DNA from: Rhipidocladum racemiflorum
Taxonomy: Eukaryota; Streptophyta; Magnoliopsida; Poales; Poaceae
DNA length: 64,000 bases
NCBI GenBank assembly: GCA_036346355.1
Contig: JAYEVF010000026.1
Location: forward strand, 2,418,001-2,482,000
Reading direction: 5' to 3'
Position numbers and translations under genes: made by a program. Shown in pieces: positions 24,613 through 36,113 of the stretch. The notes under the pieces were generated by a model, which was given only the letters and a program-made list of their open reading frames with translations, was not told the origin of the DNA and ran no database searches. Positions within the stretch are counted from its first letter, which is position 1; every line of letters starts with the position of its first letter.

Positions 24613-27555
24613 ACAGGATTCGACCTCGAATCCGAGACACGCCACTTCGCAATCAACCAAATCGAAGGGAGCTAAGGTTCACGTCTTAGAACCCGCTTAG
24701 AAGCCCCTACGATTTGCACCAGCCAACACTCAGAAGCAAGGAGCTAAGGCTCGAAGACTGACGGCTCTAAAGATAACTCACATTCAAAACTTGCCAGAAT
24801 CTTACTCAACTTTGAAACATAGAGTACACACATAAGGACTCAGAACGTCCCAAGCAAAAGGATAACTTCCTAAACAGACAATGAAGGAAAACGGTCTCAT
24901 ACTCCTCATTTCTATGCATTCCTTGGCACTAAAGTGCTCGATCCCTTTAACCAATGTTTCTCCCCAGAAGAACACGGCACCAACCTCTAGAACCCTCTTC
25001 AGCTCCCATGCACAAAAGTGCTTTCTCACCTCAACCTCTCTACTGTGGTTCGTTGTATTCTAGACGACGTGAACCAAGTGAGACACAACACTCCAAGACT
25101 ACCAACTGCTTGAACAATCGGCTAAAACCTTGCAAAAGATTGATCTTTTACAAAAGACCAATACCCACCACTACCACCGAAGGAAAAATCTACTTTATAA
25201 CCAGGGTCCTTAAAACCCGCAAAAACATTATCAGCCGAGCAATCCACATCGGTTGACACAACTCGCTCAGAGATCGGTGACAAAAGATCAAATACACTTC
25301 CAAAAGGAAAAGCAATTACTAGCAACCACCAAGTGGTCCACTAATAATTTAATCAACCCCACCGAGGAACACATCGATGACACAATTCTCCAAAAAGGTT
25401 TGAATTGGGTCATACACAACCTTCCTTTACTCTTCACTTTTAAACCACTTACGATCAACTACTAGCCACACCAGATTTCTCTTACTAAGAAAGTCTCGCC
25501 CTCACATCCTTCCACTCAAAGGACCAAGACAAAGAGCACCACCATTGGGTAAGCTCAACCACCAACCATCAACCCAATTGATCCCCATGCATAACTTTGA
25601 GTCCAATGCACTACAATCACTTTGGAAAGGATTCGACAACAACCAAAGAGTCTCCATTTTAAATTCCTAAGTCAAGACGCAAAGGAAACACAAATCTCCT
25701 ATACCACAACCAACATACCAGAAATTCTTCATTGTTTCTTTTCATACCAGAAAGAAATAGAAATCTCGATTTGTGACATGAATGCACACTTTTCAAGAGC
25801 ACTCCGGATTAGTCATATATCCTTATATGACTTTCTCATCGACCTGGCTCACCGACTCTTTCATCATTAAACATCTATAAACAAGGTCATGCTTCCTTTT
25901 CACCATTCATTCTTCATGTAACAAGAATACCAAGTAGTCATTCACAAAAAGACTTCTTCCTCGGTATCACATGATTGAAACACAATTAACATCGATGGCT
26001 GCGAAATTCATATAAACTATGACGGCAACACCATTAACAGGGAAACATCACGTCGTAAAAGAACCCACATCAATTGAAAAATTAAACTTGCAAAACCTCG
26101 CACTTTAACCACAATCAACATTTGGAAAAGCGCATCGGCTCCAAAGTTAAACATCTGCACATACAACCGCCATAAATTTTCTCAAAGAGAAAGGGAAACT
26201 CATTTCCAAAAGAGAACACTTCACTAATAGCATCACTGATGAAACATCCACAAAAACCACCTTTTGAAGCACTTGCAAACACCACACAGATTTTCCAAAT
26301 AACTCCAACTCTAGCCAAAAAAAGAGTTACAAATTAAACATCGTGAGTTTTCCAACACATCCCTCTATGTCCATCTGCATCCTTTCAAATTTATTCCAAA
26401 GATAACTCAGTGTGAACGCGAAGGAGCGCGATCCACTCAAAAACTTTTGGGTGTAAATCCATACTCACAACACAAACTAAACAAATTAGCCAAAACCAGA
26501 GATTGGCATCAATTTCTACGAGTTTTTAGGGAACTTCTTAAACATAACATAAGGAACACCTTGACCGAAACCCTTCAATCAAAATGGCAAACAACCAAAC
26601 CAGTCTGAAAGGTTTTAGACACAAGCTCAGCATGATACCCACCATATCTAGTATTCCAATATACTTACCACTTAAACGTTCAATATTCACTATTTACTCA
26701 TCGAGAAGCCCATCATAATTCAACCAAAAGCTACATAACCAATTCTTTCTCTAGTTACCTTTCCCAACACTTATAAATAAAGTTTATGACGATTATCAAA
26801 AGACATCCAACAAATACTACCTCATCATAATCCCCACAGACCAACACATCATATAACAACGTATTCTATATTTCAAACATAGTACTTCAACAGATACTCA
26901 AGCATGATCAACCTATCAATCTTATACCATCCATACGTCAACATCTGGACATTTGAAACTTGTTCAATCAATAAATGACTTCAACAAGTAAATATTATCT
27001 CTACAAGACAAAATTCGTAACTATGGTTCTAAGATATACATTCACTAAGGACAAAATTCTACATCATGTTAATTATCCATGGTTCACTCCATCACAACAT
27101 GTTACAATAACCTCCAATTTAACAATGGTTTCCAACAAGTAGTCTACACAATTACCACCACTACTAAGTCATCACTATCACAAATGGGCATAATCATAAA
27201 AGCAATTGTATTGTTTTTAGTTACTCTATCCATATATCTTAACAAATTGTCACTACACAACATACTCCAACTATTATAATAAATTTAATAAGTTGGACCA
27301 GTACAATGTTCTTAAAACAACAACAAAACCTATATTTTCCCAATTGACATCGGTACTAGCATTATAGGAACACTTATGCATACTTCCAAATATACTAATG
27401 GTTTGCAACAACATAAATAGCAACTCTAATCAACTTCCAAGTTAAGGTCACAAGCCAGCATGATTAAATTTCTCTATTAACACGTTAAATTGGAACATCT
27501 TTAAACAACCAGTAAGGTTTCTTTAACAATATCAGTAGTTTACATCATCTTAATG
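24613..27555. other. A/C-rich sequence without recognised genes (possible non-coding interior of the gypsy element)
   Basis: The first ~30 bases repeat the end of the related gypsy interior (TTCGAGGTCGAATCC on the minus strand). Beyond this the plus strand is strongly A/C-rich with only short ORFs, and no integrase, RT or gag could be read on either strand. It may be the non-coding interior of a non-autonomous LTR element or decayed DNA. No matching 5' LTR was found to its right. Confidence 0.4.
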
Positions 27556-29179
27556 TTCTAACTACCCTTACTTGGGAAGAAATCCCTGCCCAACCGTGCT
27601 AGCCACGTGTCACTTCATGCCTTTTTGCGGAAAAACCCCTCCATTCCTTCAAATTATGGATAGGTCCATGTAAATTACGAATAGATCCTCCGCGATTTTT
27701 TGTGAGGGCAAAAAATACTTTTCTGAATTGCGGTTAGGTCCCTCGTTCGTTACTTTACGGAAAATGCCCCCGCTAAAAACAAATCTTGAACGGGCCCTTT
27801 CCTAATTTTTTAGGATAGCGATCAGGTCTAAAAAGATAACAAATAGGTCCTTGTTTCTTACGCCCAGGTCTTTTCTCCGTTTTTCCCGAAAAAAATGTCT
27901 TCGTTAGTACAAATTTGTGTACAGCTCTATCTCTAGACTTTTTTCCCAACTCGATCTCTGATCTCTAGATTTTTTTCCCAACTCGATCTCTAATATTTTT
28001 CGAAACATGTATTATTACTCGGTGAACGCGTAGAGTATTAAATTCGACAAAAGCTTTGATCTCTAGATTTTTTTCCCCCCAACTCGATCTCTAATATTTT
28101 TTGAAACAAGTATTATTACTTGGTGAACGCGTAGAGTATTAAACTTGACAAAAGCTCTGATCTCTAGATTTTATCCCCAACTCGATTTCTAATATTTTTC
28201 GAAACATGTATTATTACTCGGTGAACACGTAGAGTGTTAAACTTGAGAAAAGAAGGTTGGCATCTCTAATAATTTCCGGAACATGATCCTTTCTTCGTTT
28301 TTCCTGGAAATTTTTTTTTCGTCAACACAAATATGTGTATAGCGAGTTTTAAACTTGAGAAAAGGTTGGCATCTCTAATAATTTTCAGAACATGATCCTT
28401 TCTCCGTTTTTCCTGGAAAAAATATTTTCATCAACACAAATGTGTGTGTAGCTCTATCGCTAGACTTTTTTTTCCCAAATCGATCCCTAATCTCTAGACT
28501 ATTTCCCCCAACTCGAATTCTAATATTTTCCGAAAGGCTTTTTTTTCAAATCGATCTCTAATCTCTAGACTTTTCCCCCAACTCGAATTCTAATATTTTC
28601 CGAAAGGCTTTTTTTTTCAAATCGATCTCTAATCTCTAGACTTTTCCCCCAACTTGACTTCTAATATTTTCCGAAACATGTATTATTACTGGGTGAACGC
28701 ATAAAATGCTAAACTCGACAAAAGAAGGTTAAAATTTATAATATTTTTCAAAACATGTATTATTACCCGGTTAACACATACCTAGAGTGCTAAACTCGAC
28801 AAAAGAAGATTAACATTTCTAATAATTTTTGGAACATGTATTATTACCCGGTTAACACTTAGAGTGTTCAACTGACAAAAGAAGGTTAACTGGGCAATAA
28901 TAGAGTGTTAACCAAATTTGTCAAAAAATATGTGTACAACTCTATCTCTTTATTTTGTTGGGGTAACTCGATTTCTAATATTTCTCGGAATAAGAGATAT
29001 GTGTAGAGCTGTATCTCTATATTTTTTTTGCAACTCAATCTATAGTACTTTCTTAAACATGTATTATTCACCAATGAACGTATATAATGTTAAACTCGCC
29101 AAAAGAAGATCTTTTCATTTTTCTGGGAAAACATGAATCAAATTTCGCACGGCGCAGCAACGCGCGCAAATCTATCTAG
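27556..29179 (+). mobile_element. Probable Helitron (3' end well supported, 5' end tentative)
   Basis: The right end has the Helitron signature: a GC-rich short hairpin (GCGCAGCAACGCGC near 29153-29166), then a short spacer and CTAG at 29176-29179, followed by T. This closely resembles common grass Helitron ends with a CAACGCGCG-type hairpin. The tentative left end is a TCTAACTACCC at 27556. It is not preceded by the expected A, so it is weak. There are no helicase/Rep domains, so the element would be non-autonomous. The body carries the repeats listed separately. Confidence 0.45.
27950..28900 (+). repeat. Diverged ~100-bp tandem repeats inside the probable Helitron
   Basis: Six or more imperfect copies share the core AACATGTATTATTAC followed by GGTGAACGCGTAGAGT, near 28003, 28105, 28200, 28675, 28750 and 28830. 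Between copies 3 and 4 there is a separate ~55-bp repeat (AATCGATCTCTAATCTCTAG with CCAACTCGAATTCTAATATT) in three copies (28480-28670). Confidence 0.75.
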
Positions 29180-29850
29180 TACAGAAGAAGAGAGAAAGAG
29201 AAGAGTGGAGAGGGAAGGAAAGGAGATGAGAAGGGTAAGGGGGAAGGGGAAGAAGAACATGAGAGAAGAGAAGAGGAAGCGAAAGGGGAAGAAAAAGAGG
29301 AGAGGAAGAGGAGAAGAAAATTACTGTAAATTTTTCAAGCTAGAACTTCTATTTCTTAGATTATGTTTTGAAAGCATGGTAGGTTAGTAACCAAAATAAT
29401 TAGATGTATAGGTACGTAGTTACATAGGTATTTAGTTATGTAGATTAGTAATATTTATCTAGATATGTAGATATCTTTAGATATATAGCTGTATAGGTAT
29501 GGTTGAGAACGGATTGAATAGGTTATGGCAAATTATGAAAATTATATTGGAGAGTATGGAATTGAAAAATAAATTTACAGATAGCTGCAGCATTTATTTG
29601 TTGTAGTGTAGAGTAGTTTTTTGTGATATGTAGGCATAGTGGGGTGATTAACTTTAGAATTCATTAGTAGTTAACATAATGAAATTACGTCGTGTACATA
29701 ATAACAATTTAAGGAATTGCTCTACAGCTATGGATGAGCCAGTATATTTTAAAATACACTATAGATGAGGGGTTCTGTAGACGGGTGTAGAAGGGGTCCA
29801 ACTAGGTCATTTTCTAAGTGTGGCGGTTAGCATGTCATGTGCAGGGTAGC
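29180..29850. other. Purine-rich tract and AT-rich DNA without a gene
   Basis: 29180-29325 is almost purely purine on the plus strand (AAGAGG-type runs). It is followed by GTA/TA-rich low-complexity DNA. No gene was recognised. Confidence 0.6.
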
Positions 29851-30793
29851 TTCCATGGGGCACCATTACGAGATGGTTGTACCACATGTTTTCATTGGAC
29901 CATGAATTGCATGATTTGAAGTTGCATGGCATTGGCAGTCGTACACGGGAGTGCACGTCCTAAAAGTTAGTGGAATTGACGGGATCAAAGTTGTGGAGCT
30001 CGTACATACGATTGGTGAAGGAGCGAGGATGGCCTCTAGTGTTATTGGCACAAACATTTTAGAAAGTCGCTTCCGGCTATGTGATGCAAGAGGAGGCCAT
30101 TGCTGATAAAGCAGAAGAACTTGGGGAGTCAAGTCGGCGTCATGCATGCTTATTGAGTCACGATGTGGGAGGGGTGATGAGTTAGTGCAAGGTGAGGAAG
30201 TAGATATTCACACGCCGGAGGTGCAGCAAATTATGGACATTTTAGATGAAGGAGAATATATCGAAGACTTGGTGGAACGAATAGAGGCCGAGGACGGTGA
30301 CTACGAGGCTTTTTCTAATAATGACGGTTGCGATGATGGGAAGGTTGGAGTTGAAGAGGGTATCCCTGTGGAGTGGAATGAATACCAGTTCGACAAGCTA
30401 GTAGTCAACGAGGTTGAATGTGTTGCATAGGAGTATGATCGGAATGTGGTGCAATAAGGAGGGATTTACAAAGATAAGTGAGTGGTACATGACGAAATGA
30501 AATCATGTGCAGTGTCACTATAGAGAACAATTAAGGTTGTGAAGTAAAACGCCCGGGTGTATGATGTGAGATGCGAGATGGAGGGTTGCCCTTGGCGTGT
30601 ACATGTGTACAAGCCTAAGTGGGACACCCTTTAGAAATGCTCAATAGTATTTCCACATACATGCATACTGATGGAATGTATGAATCACATAGAAACTTCT
30701 CTTCAGTTTTTGTTGCAAATGCAACATACGGAGAGATTGTGGGCAACTTGGATTTGGAGCTATGTTCTATTATACTTGTAATAGAGTAGAGGT
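29850..30793 (+). pseudogene. MULE (Mutator-like) transposase, N-terminal part, split by CACTA
   Basis: An acidic N-terminal ORF (30146-30430) leads into the MuDR DNA-binding region. YDVRCEMEGCPWRVHVYK (near 30560-30612) is followed by the PHTC-type motif, a histidine-rich NHIETS-like block and ATYGEIVGNLDLE. These are the family's usual order before the DDE domain. The protein would bind MULE ends and cut DNA in the nucleus. Several stops lie in the frame. The sequence stops at the CACTA target site GGT (30791-30793) and resumes at 36114, where removing the CACTA and one GGT restores the same frame. Confidence 0.72.
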
Positions 30794-30814
30794 CACTACA
30801 GGAATCACAGGAAA

Positions 30815-31310
30815 ATTCGTGGGCCCGAAACCCACGAAATTAGCGCAAAACCCACGAATTTATACTAAATTCGTGCGCAAACCGTCGAATTTATCTCACG
30901 AATTTAACTCGATTTAATTATTTCAATTAAATTCGTGGGCCCCACGAATTTAACTTAAATTGTGGGTTATACGCGACTCACCTAATTTAATCGGGAAAAT
31001 TGAGATAACTTCGTGGGCGGTATACCACTAATTTAAATAGCTTAAATTCGTAGGCGGCAAGAAACCACGACAATTTATCGCTAAATTGTGGGCGAAAACC
31101 CACGAATTTAATGTATAAATTCGTGAGCACAAAACGCATTTAATATATGGGTTAATTTCGTGGGGCCGTAAGACGACGAATTTATCGGCTAAATTAGTCG
31201 GCAAATTAAAACTCACGAATTTATCAGTTAAATTGCGGCCCAAAACCCACGATTTAATCATAAATTAGTGGGTTTTAATTGGCCCACGAATTTAACTGAC
31301 ATTTATACAA
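30815..31310. repeat. Left subterminal repeats of the CACTA element
   Basis: About a dozen direct and inverted copies of AAATTCGTGGG / CCCACGAATTT with small variations. In CACTA elements such arrays are the binding sites of the element-encoded TNPA-like protein. That role is inferred here from position. Confidence 0.85.
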
Positions 31311-31781
31311 AAAAAATATACTAGAACACATATACATCCTAGAACACCACAACAAATGTCCCTACCAGCTGTTGCCAGTGAATATACATATTAGAGGCTT
31401 ACCAACATTATGTCATTAACTAAACAAAATACTCAATATCTTTCCATTTATGAGTGCACAGGACATATAAGATAATGGAAAAGAGGTAATACACTAACAT
31501 ACTATCAAGAATATGGTGAACAGTTGTACATTCGTAAATAATACCGCACTGCAAAAATGATTTCAATTAATGAAAACCAAGGCTTACGGTGAAGATAGCT
31601 AAGAGATCTTTAAATACAAGATACCGAGGTAAAAATAATTTATAAGCAAATCAGAAGAGATGCCCACCATATTAGCAACCTCTTGACTATGCTTCAAGAA
31701 CCCCCATGAAACCGAATGCACAAAACGTTGAAGCGAATGTGGCTTAATCAAGAGTACATCAAGGTTGCAACAGAACTTATG

Positions 31782-32426
31782 AAACAGAACAATTTTTTCA
31801 ATCTGCAAGAAAGAAACTTATGCGAGCTGTTGGTAGGTGGTAACAAATGAATGAACATTGATGGTTCAAGGAATGCATCAAGAACTCATTACTGCTTTTA
31901 CCCGATCATCAAGCATCCTTGAGAACTCTTTAAGAATCTGCTCACGATTTCCACCATTTTGGGTCTCTTGAACATACTGTTTTACCTTTTTCTTCATCAT
32001 TTTGTAATTAATGTAGTACCTAGAATCAAGAAAGGCAAAGAATTCGTAAGACTTGTATAAGGGTAATTTATTAACATTGTGAAGAAAATTACGAATACGC
32101 AGTGAAAGTACTCGCTTAATAAGCATTCCAATTCTGATTTTCCGTGATTTCTGTATGTCATGATTCATTCATTCTTTTTTATTAAAAAAAAGAGTATGTC
32201 ATGATTCACGAATGAAACTTATGGCTTGATGGTTGCAACTTTCAGTTTCATTTATAACCTCTCAGCAAAACCAGTAGTTGGGCTATCTGGGCCTGCATAT
32301 GTTTATGTAAATGTACCTAATACAGCCATAACAGTGAAACGCTAGGAACTTCCAAAGTACCAAAGAAACATACTCTTTCCACTCTTCTAATTGATCCACC
32401 ATCAATCTCTTCTCGAAATTTACCAT
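31782..32426 (-). pseudogene. SPX-MFS (PHT5/VPT-type) phosphate transporter gene fragment captured by CACTA
   Basis: Minus strand. Exon 1 (32426-32374) starts MVNFEKRLMVDQLEEWK. Intron 1 has a GTATGT donor and CTAG acceptor. Exon 2 (32019-31902) encodes YYINYKMMKKKVKQY, then GGNREQILKEFSRMLDDR. Intron 2 runs from GTAAAAG to TTGCAG, and exon 3 (from 31802) opens with IEKIVLF. Exons join in phase (K-E-Y-Y and D-R-I-E). This is the N-terminus of the SPX domain of vacuolar SPX-MFS transporters, including the lysine-rich YKxMKKKVK helix that binds inositol pyrophosphates in this family. After IEKIVLF the similarity is lost, and no MFS domain follows. It lies wholly between the CACTA ends. Confidence 0.85.
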
Positions 32427-32429
32427 CTT

Positions 32430-35400
32430 GGCCTTTCACTGGTTGAACCTAAAACTGAATAGAATCGTTAGCATTACATTAGAGACGAATATCATATCAA
32501 CACTAGGTACAATTTTTATGATTCAGATCAGAATACCTGTCAGTACTGTTTTTTCAGAGTTCAGTTTTTGGTAATCCAATTCTTACGGAACCCAAAAACA
32601 AGGAAACTTCCTACAGTTATTTGTCATGCATCATGCACCATAAGAGCAGGAACAAATACATAGTGCTAAAGTGCAGATTAAGACAAGCTAAGAGATCTTA
32701 AGGAGGCTAAGAAAGAATTTTAATACAGTGCACATGTCACATGGTAAGTGCTAAAGTGCAGATTAAGGTTCAACATGCATAAAGGCATAAATTCTCAGAG
32801 CCGGACTTGTCAGTGAGTACATGGACAAAAAACGTACTCCAACTTGAAGTCGAGAACCTAAGATAACATTAACATGTCTGGCAAAAGCTTAAAATATTCG
32901 GGACAGATCCAAAAGGAATATCAGACCATGTTTTTGTTGATCCTTATAGGGTATTAAGACCCCAAATCCATCCAGAGGTCTTTTGACATCTTCCTTCTTA
33001 AAAGCTGTTGCCATGAGGGATAGTGGTAGAAAATCCGCCTGCATAATAAATCAATATTCAATACATGTTAGAAGTTGTAATAAGTTTAGTTAAGAGCTGC
33101 TATAGTTTGGATCTATCAAATTATTAATCACCGTGTATTTCTTAACAGGAAATTAGAATCACCACATCTCATAATTGTAAACTTGTAAATTGTAATATAT
33201 TAACTCGAGTCTGTAACTACACCAGCAAGTTCTTATGTTTTCAAGTATTATCCAAATGCACGTATATGTCATGGAAAACATCAAATAATTGTGAAAGTAG
33301 TACAATCAAGCATTTTAACACATGGAAATCCAGTTCCATTACGGGAAACAATTTCGGATCATATAAAATTAGACAAGCAAGGTTACCCTATACAATGGAG
33401 AAGCGATACAACTATCTTTACTCCAAATCCATGTTTGTGTCAGAAAAATGAAATCTGGTATAGTGGTACGCACTTTGTATGTGGTTAATACATGCCATGT
33501 TTGCTATATTCGAGAAGAAATTAACATGTTTTGATTCATAATAGCTCTACTTTACTAATATATTTAGTCTAATCAGTATATGTATGTCTTGTCTAACTTG
33601 TTTCTTTTAAGGGTCATGATACGATTGCTGTTCATGGTGAGGATTGCTGTTCATGGTGAGGTTTTGTGCTGAGATTTCATTTTGTTCTCTCTTTATTAGA
33701 TCTGTTATACCTAGTTTTTGCTTGCTTGATCTTGCTTATCAATATACGATGAATGATTGTTTATCCGTATTGTTCTGCAAATAGTATTGGTCAAGGAAAC
33801 ATACTATCAAATTATGTGGGATAAGCTATATGGTGATGCTGGTCTGGTGATAAAAACATAGTTTTGAACTTTAGTAACACAATCTGCACTATGATGAAAT
33901 AGTTAGGTCATTTTAACAGCTGCGTATATTGTTTCCTTGTGATGAAGATACCGATATGGGTTCACAATGGGATTCATATTGGTTTCATTGTTGATCTGAA
34001 TAGCTGTTAGTGCCATTTTTGCATGTTGATATTCGCTCGTTGGAAGACTCAAGTTATTTGATTCTGTGTTTTGCAACACGTCGATTTGAGGAGTTTAAGT
34101 GAATCACGCTTTATGATTTCTGAAATAGCATATTTTAGTTTCAGATTTCTGAAAAATTAGATTGGTACTTATATTTCTAATTTCAGTTTCTGAAATAGCA
34201 GATTTTAGTTTCAGATTTCTGAAAAAAAATAGATTGGTACTTATATTTCTAATTTCAGATTCTCAAAAAAATTAGATTGGTACTTATATTTCTAATTTCA
34301 GTTTCTGAAATAGCAGATTTCAGTTTCAAATACCAAATATAGATTGGTATTGTATAGATCTTATGTTGTCAGTTTTGTGATACTTTATACCTAAACTGTA
34401 TGGAATCATTCTTTTTTCGATGACACCTCGTTTGATGATGGCAAACCAACCATCTTGTGCTATCATGGGAGATTGAAAGAGGTGTGCATAGTTAACATGT
34501 CCATAACATTTAGGAATTCCAAGATGTTTCAATATAGTTTTTCTTCCGTGTCTGTCATTCAGTTATTTAATTACTTGATTGTTTCCCTTTTGTAGATTGG
34601 ATTGAAATACACTATGAGGTAATCCTGATGGTTGGTAAGGAGCATCAGAATAACAAACATTTCTTTCCTTTGCTTCTATGTCCTCACTACTCTGCCGCTT
34701 AACTAAAAAAATTTGCTTGTTCTTCCAACTACCACTTTGAGGTAAGCGTAAGCAAATGAGTGGACCAAAGCAAATGTAATAACAAACATTTCTTTCCTTT
34801 GCTTCTATATATGTCCTCACTACTACTGCTACTATTCATGTTTTACTTTGATAACAAATGTTCAATTATTAAAATGCGATGGACTATGTGTGATTTGTTG
34901 TATTGCATTCTTTGTTTTATGAATTTGTAAGTTTTTTTTAACAGCTGGGATTTTTATCCCTATTCTTTCCAAATGGTAATAGGGAATATTTTTCTAGGAG
35001 GAGTATTTCCCCTGGAATTCCATGTGTCTAACAAAATCCCCATATGGGGATTTACTTCCTGAGATTATCCCCTTTGCATCCAAATAAGCCCGCATGAAGT
35101 TCCCAAACCCATTACAGCAAGTGTGCCTAGACATTTTCTGAAGTTTTATGCATAGTACAGTTCACTGATCTGGCTGGTATTTGAAGTTCCCAAACCCATT
35201 ATAGGCTAGTGTGCCTAGACATTTTTCTGAAGTTGTATGCATAGTAGAGTTCACAGATCCGACCGATTAGACTAAATGCCATGTTTGCTACTTTCCCAAT
35301 TAATTAATCAAGTATATATTATTACCCGGACATGTAAGAGATACTTTGCTATCGAGAAGAAATTAACTAATCGCTTGATAACTAGTTAGATTCGATCGCC

Positions 35401-35460
35401 AAGACAAGGTAGCTAATTAGTTATAAATCCACTCACCAAGAAGATCCACGAGGGAGAAAC
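32430..35460. other. CACTA interior without a recognised gene; several tandem duplications
   Basis: No protein family was recognised on either strand. Visible structure: an 18-bp duplication GCTGTTCATGGTGAGG (33629-33661); three or more ~65-bp units with GATTGGTACTTATATTTC and CAGTTTCTGAAATAGCAG (34110-34330); a 45-bp segment AACAAACATTTCTTTCCTTT repeated 130 bp apart (34650 and 34780); and a ~95-bp tandem duplication containing GAAGTTCCCAAACCCATTA (35093-35270). Confidence 0.6.
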
Positions 35461-35815
35461 CGGATGCTAGGCGGGAGGGAAGAACCGCCAGGGACTACCG
35501 CAGTCGAGGCGGCCGGCCAAGGGAGGAGGAGGCGCTGGCTTTGGGGGGTAGCGTCGGCCGAGGCTCGCCGTCCAGGCGCCGCCGCCGGCTCTGCGAGGAG
35601 GAGGTCGCCGCTTGTTCTTCTGCAGGAGGAAGGCGGCGTGGGGGCTGGGGCGTCGCGGGGATCCAGGGATGGCGGCGGCGCGGTGTGGGGTGAGGGCGTC
35701 GCGGGGGCTCCGGATGGGGCGGCGGCGTGGGGGCTAGGCGTCGCCGGTGTGGGATCGAGCGCCAGGTGAGGATCGACGAGAGACGAGAGACGCGAGGTGG
35801 GGGCTGGGTGAGGAT
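35461..35815 (+). other. GC-rich exon-like block in the CACTA element
   Basis: The block is about 70-75% GC, in contrast to the AT-rich surroundings. It includes a 101-codon plus-strand ORF from ATG 35464, rich in Gly, Ala and Arg. This composition is typical of grass first exons or 5' leaders, so it may be a second captured gene piece. The product was not recognised, and the ORF may be a by-product of composition. Confidence 0.35.
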
Positions 35816-35839
35816 CGACGAGAGACGCTATGTCCCCTC

Positions 35840-36092
35840 ATGTAAGTTCGTGCGCTAGGACAAAAGCCGACGAAATTACACTCAATAAATTCGTGGGTTT
35901 GCTTTGGCCCACGAATTTAACTAATTTCGTGTGTTGTTTTGGCAGCCGACGAATTTAACTACATAAATTCGTGGGTTTAATTTAGGCCCACGAATTTAAT
36001 TAAATTCGTGCGTTTTTTTAGCAACCGACGAATTTAAGCAAATAAATTCGTGGGTTTTTTTGTGGCCCACGAATTTTAAAAAACCCACGAAT
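35840..36092. repeat. Right subterminal repeats of the CACTA element
   Basis: Eight or more copies of AAATTCGTGGG / CCCACGAATTT mirror the left array. The spacing between copies often follows the pattern of a short palindromic pair. Confidence 0.85.
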
Positions 36093-36113
36093 TTTCCCCT
36101 GTTTCTTGTAGTG

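Larger units (their letters stand above)
30794..36113 (+). mobile_element. CACTA transposon, 5.3 kb, inserted in a MULE transposase gene
   Basis: The left end is CACTACAGGAATCACAGG. The right end on the minus strand is CACTACAAGAAACAGGGG, and both ends continue with AAAATTCGTGGG, so the terminal inverted repeats are ~30 bp with few mismatches. The element is flanked by the 3-bp duplication GGT (30791-30793 and 36114-36116). Subterminal arrays of AAATTCGTGGG lie inside both ends. No CACTA transposase was recognised, so it is probably non-autonomous. It carries SPX-gene exons, several tandem duplications and a GC-rich exon-like block. Orientation is arbitrary. Confidence 0.9.

Noticed and set aside
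24802..25029. 75-codon minus-strand ORF as a gypsy integrase or env remnant
   Set aside because: No recognisable motif, and surrounding sequence shows no coding continuity.
29180..29387. Lys/Arg/Glu-rich 84-codon plus-strand ORF (29133-29387)
   Set aside because: It is a translation of a nearly pure purine tract; composition alone explains it.
33266..33488. Two overlapping plus-strand ORFs in the CACTA as a transposase exon
   Set aside because: No CACTA transposase motif could be recognised in either frame; reported only as unexplained interior.
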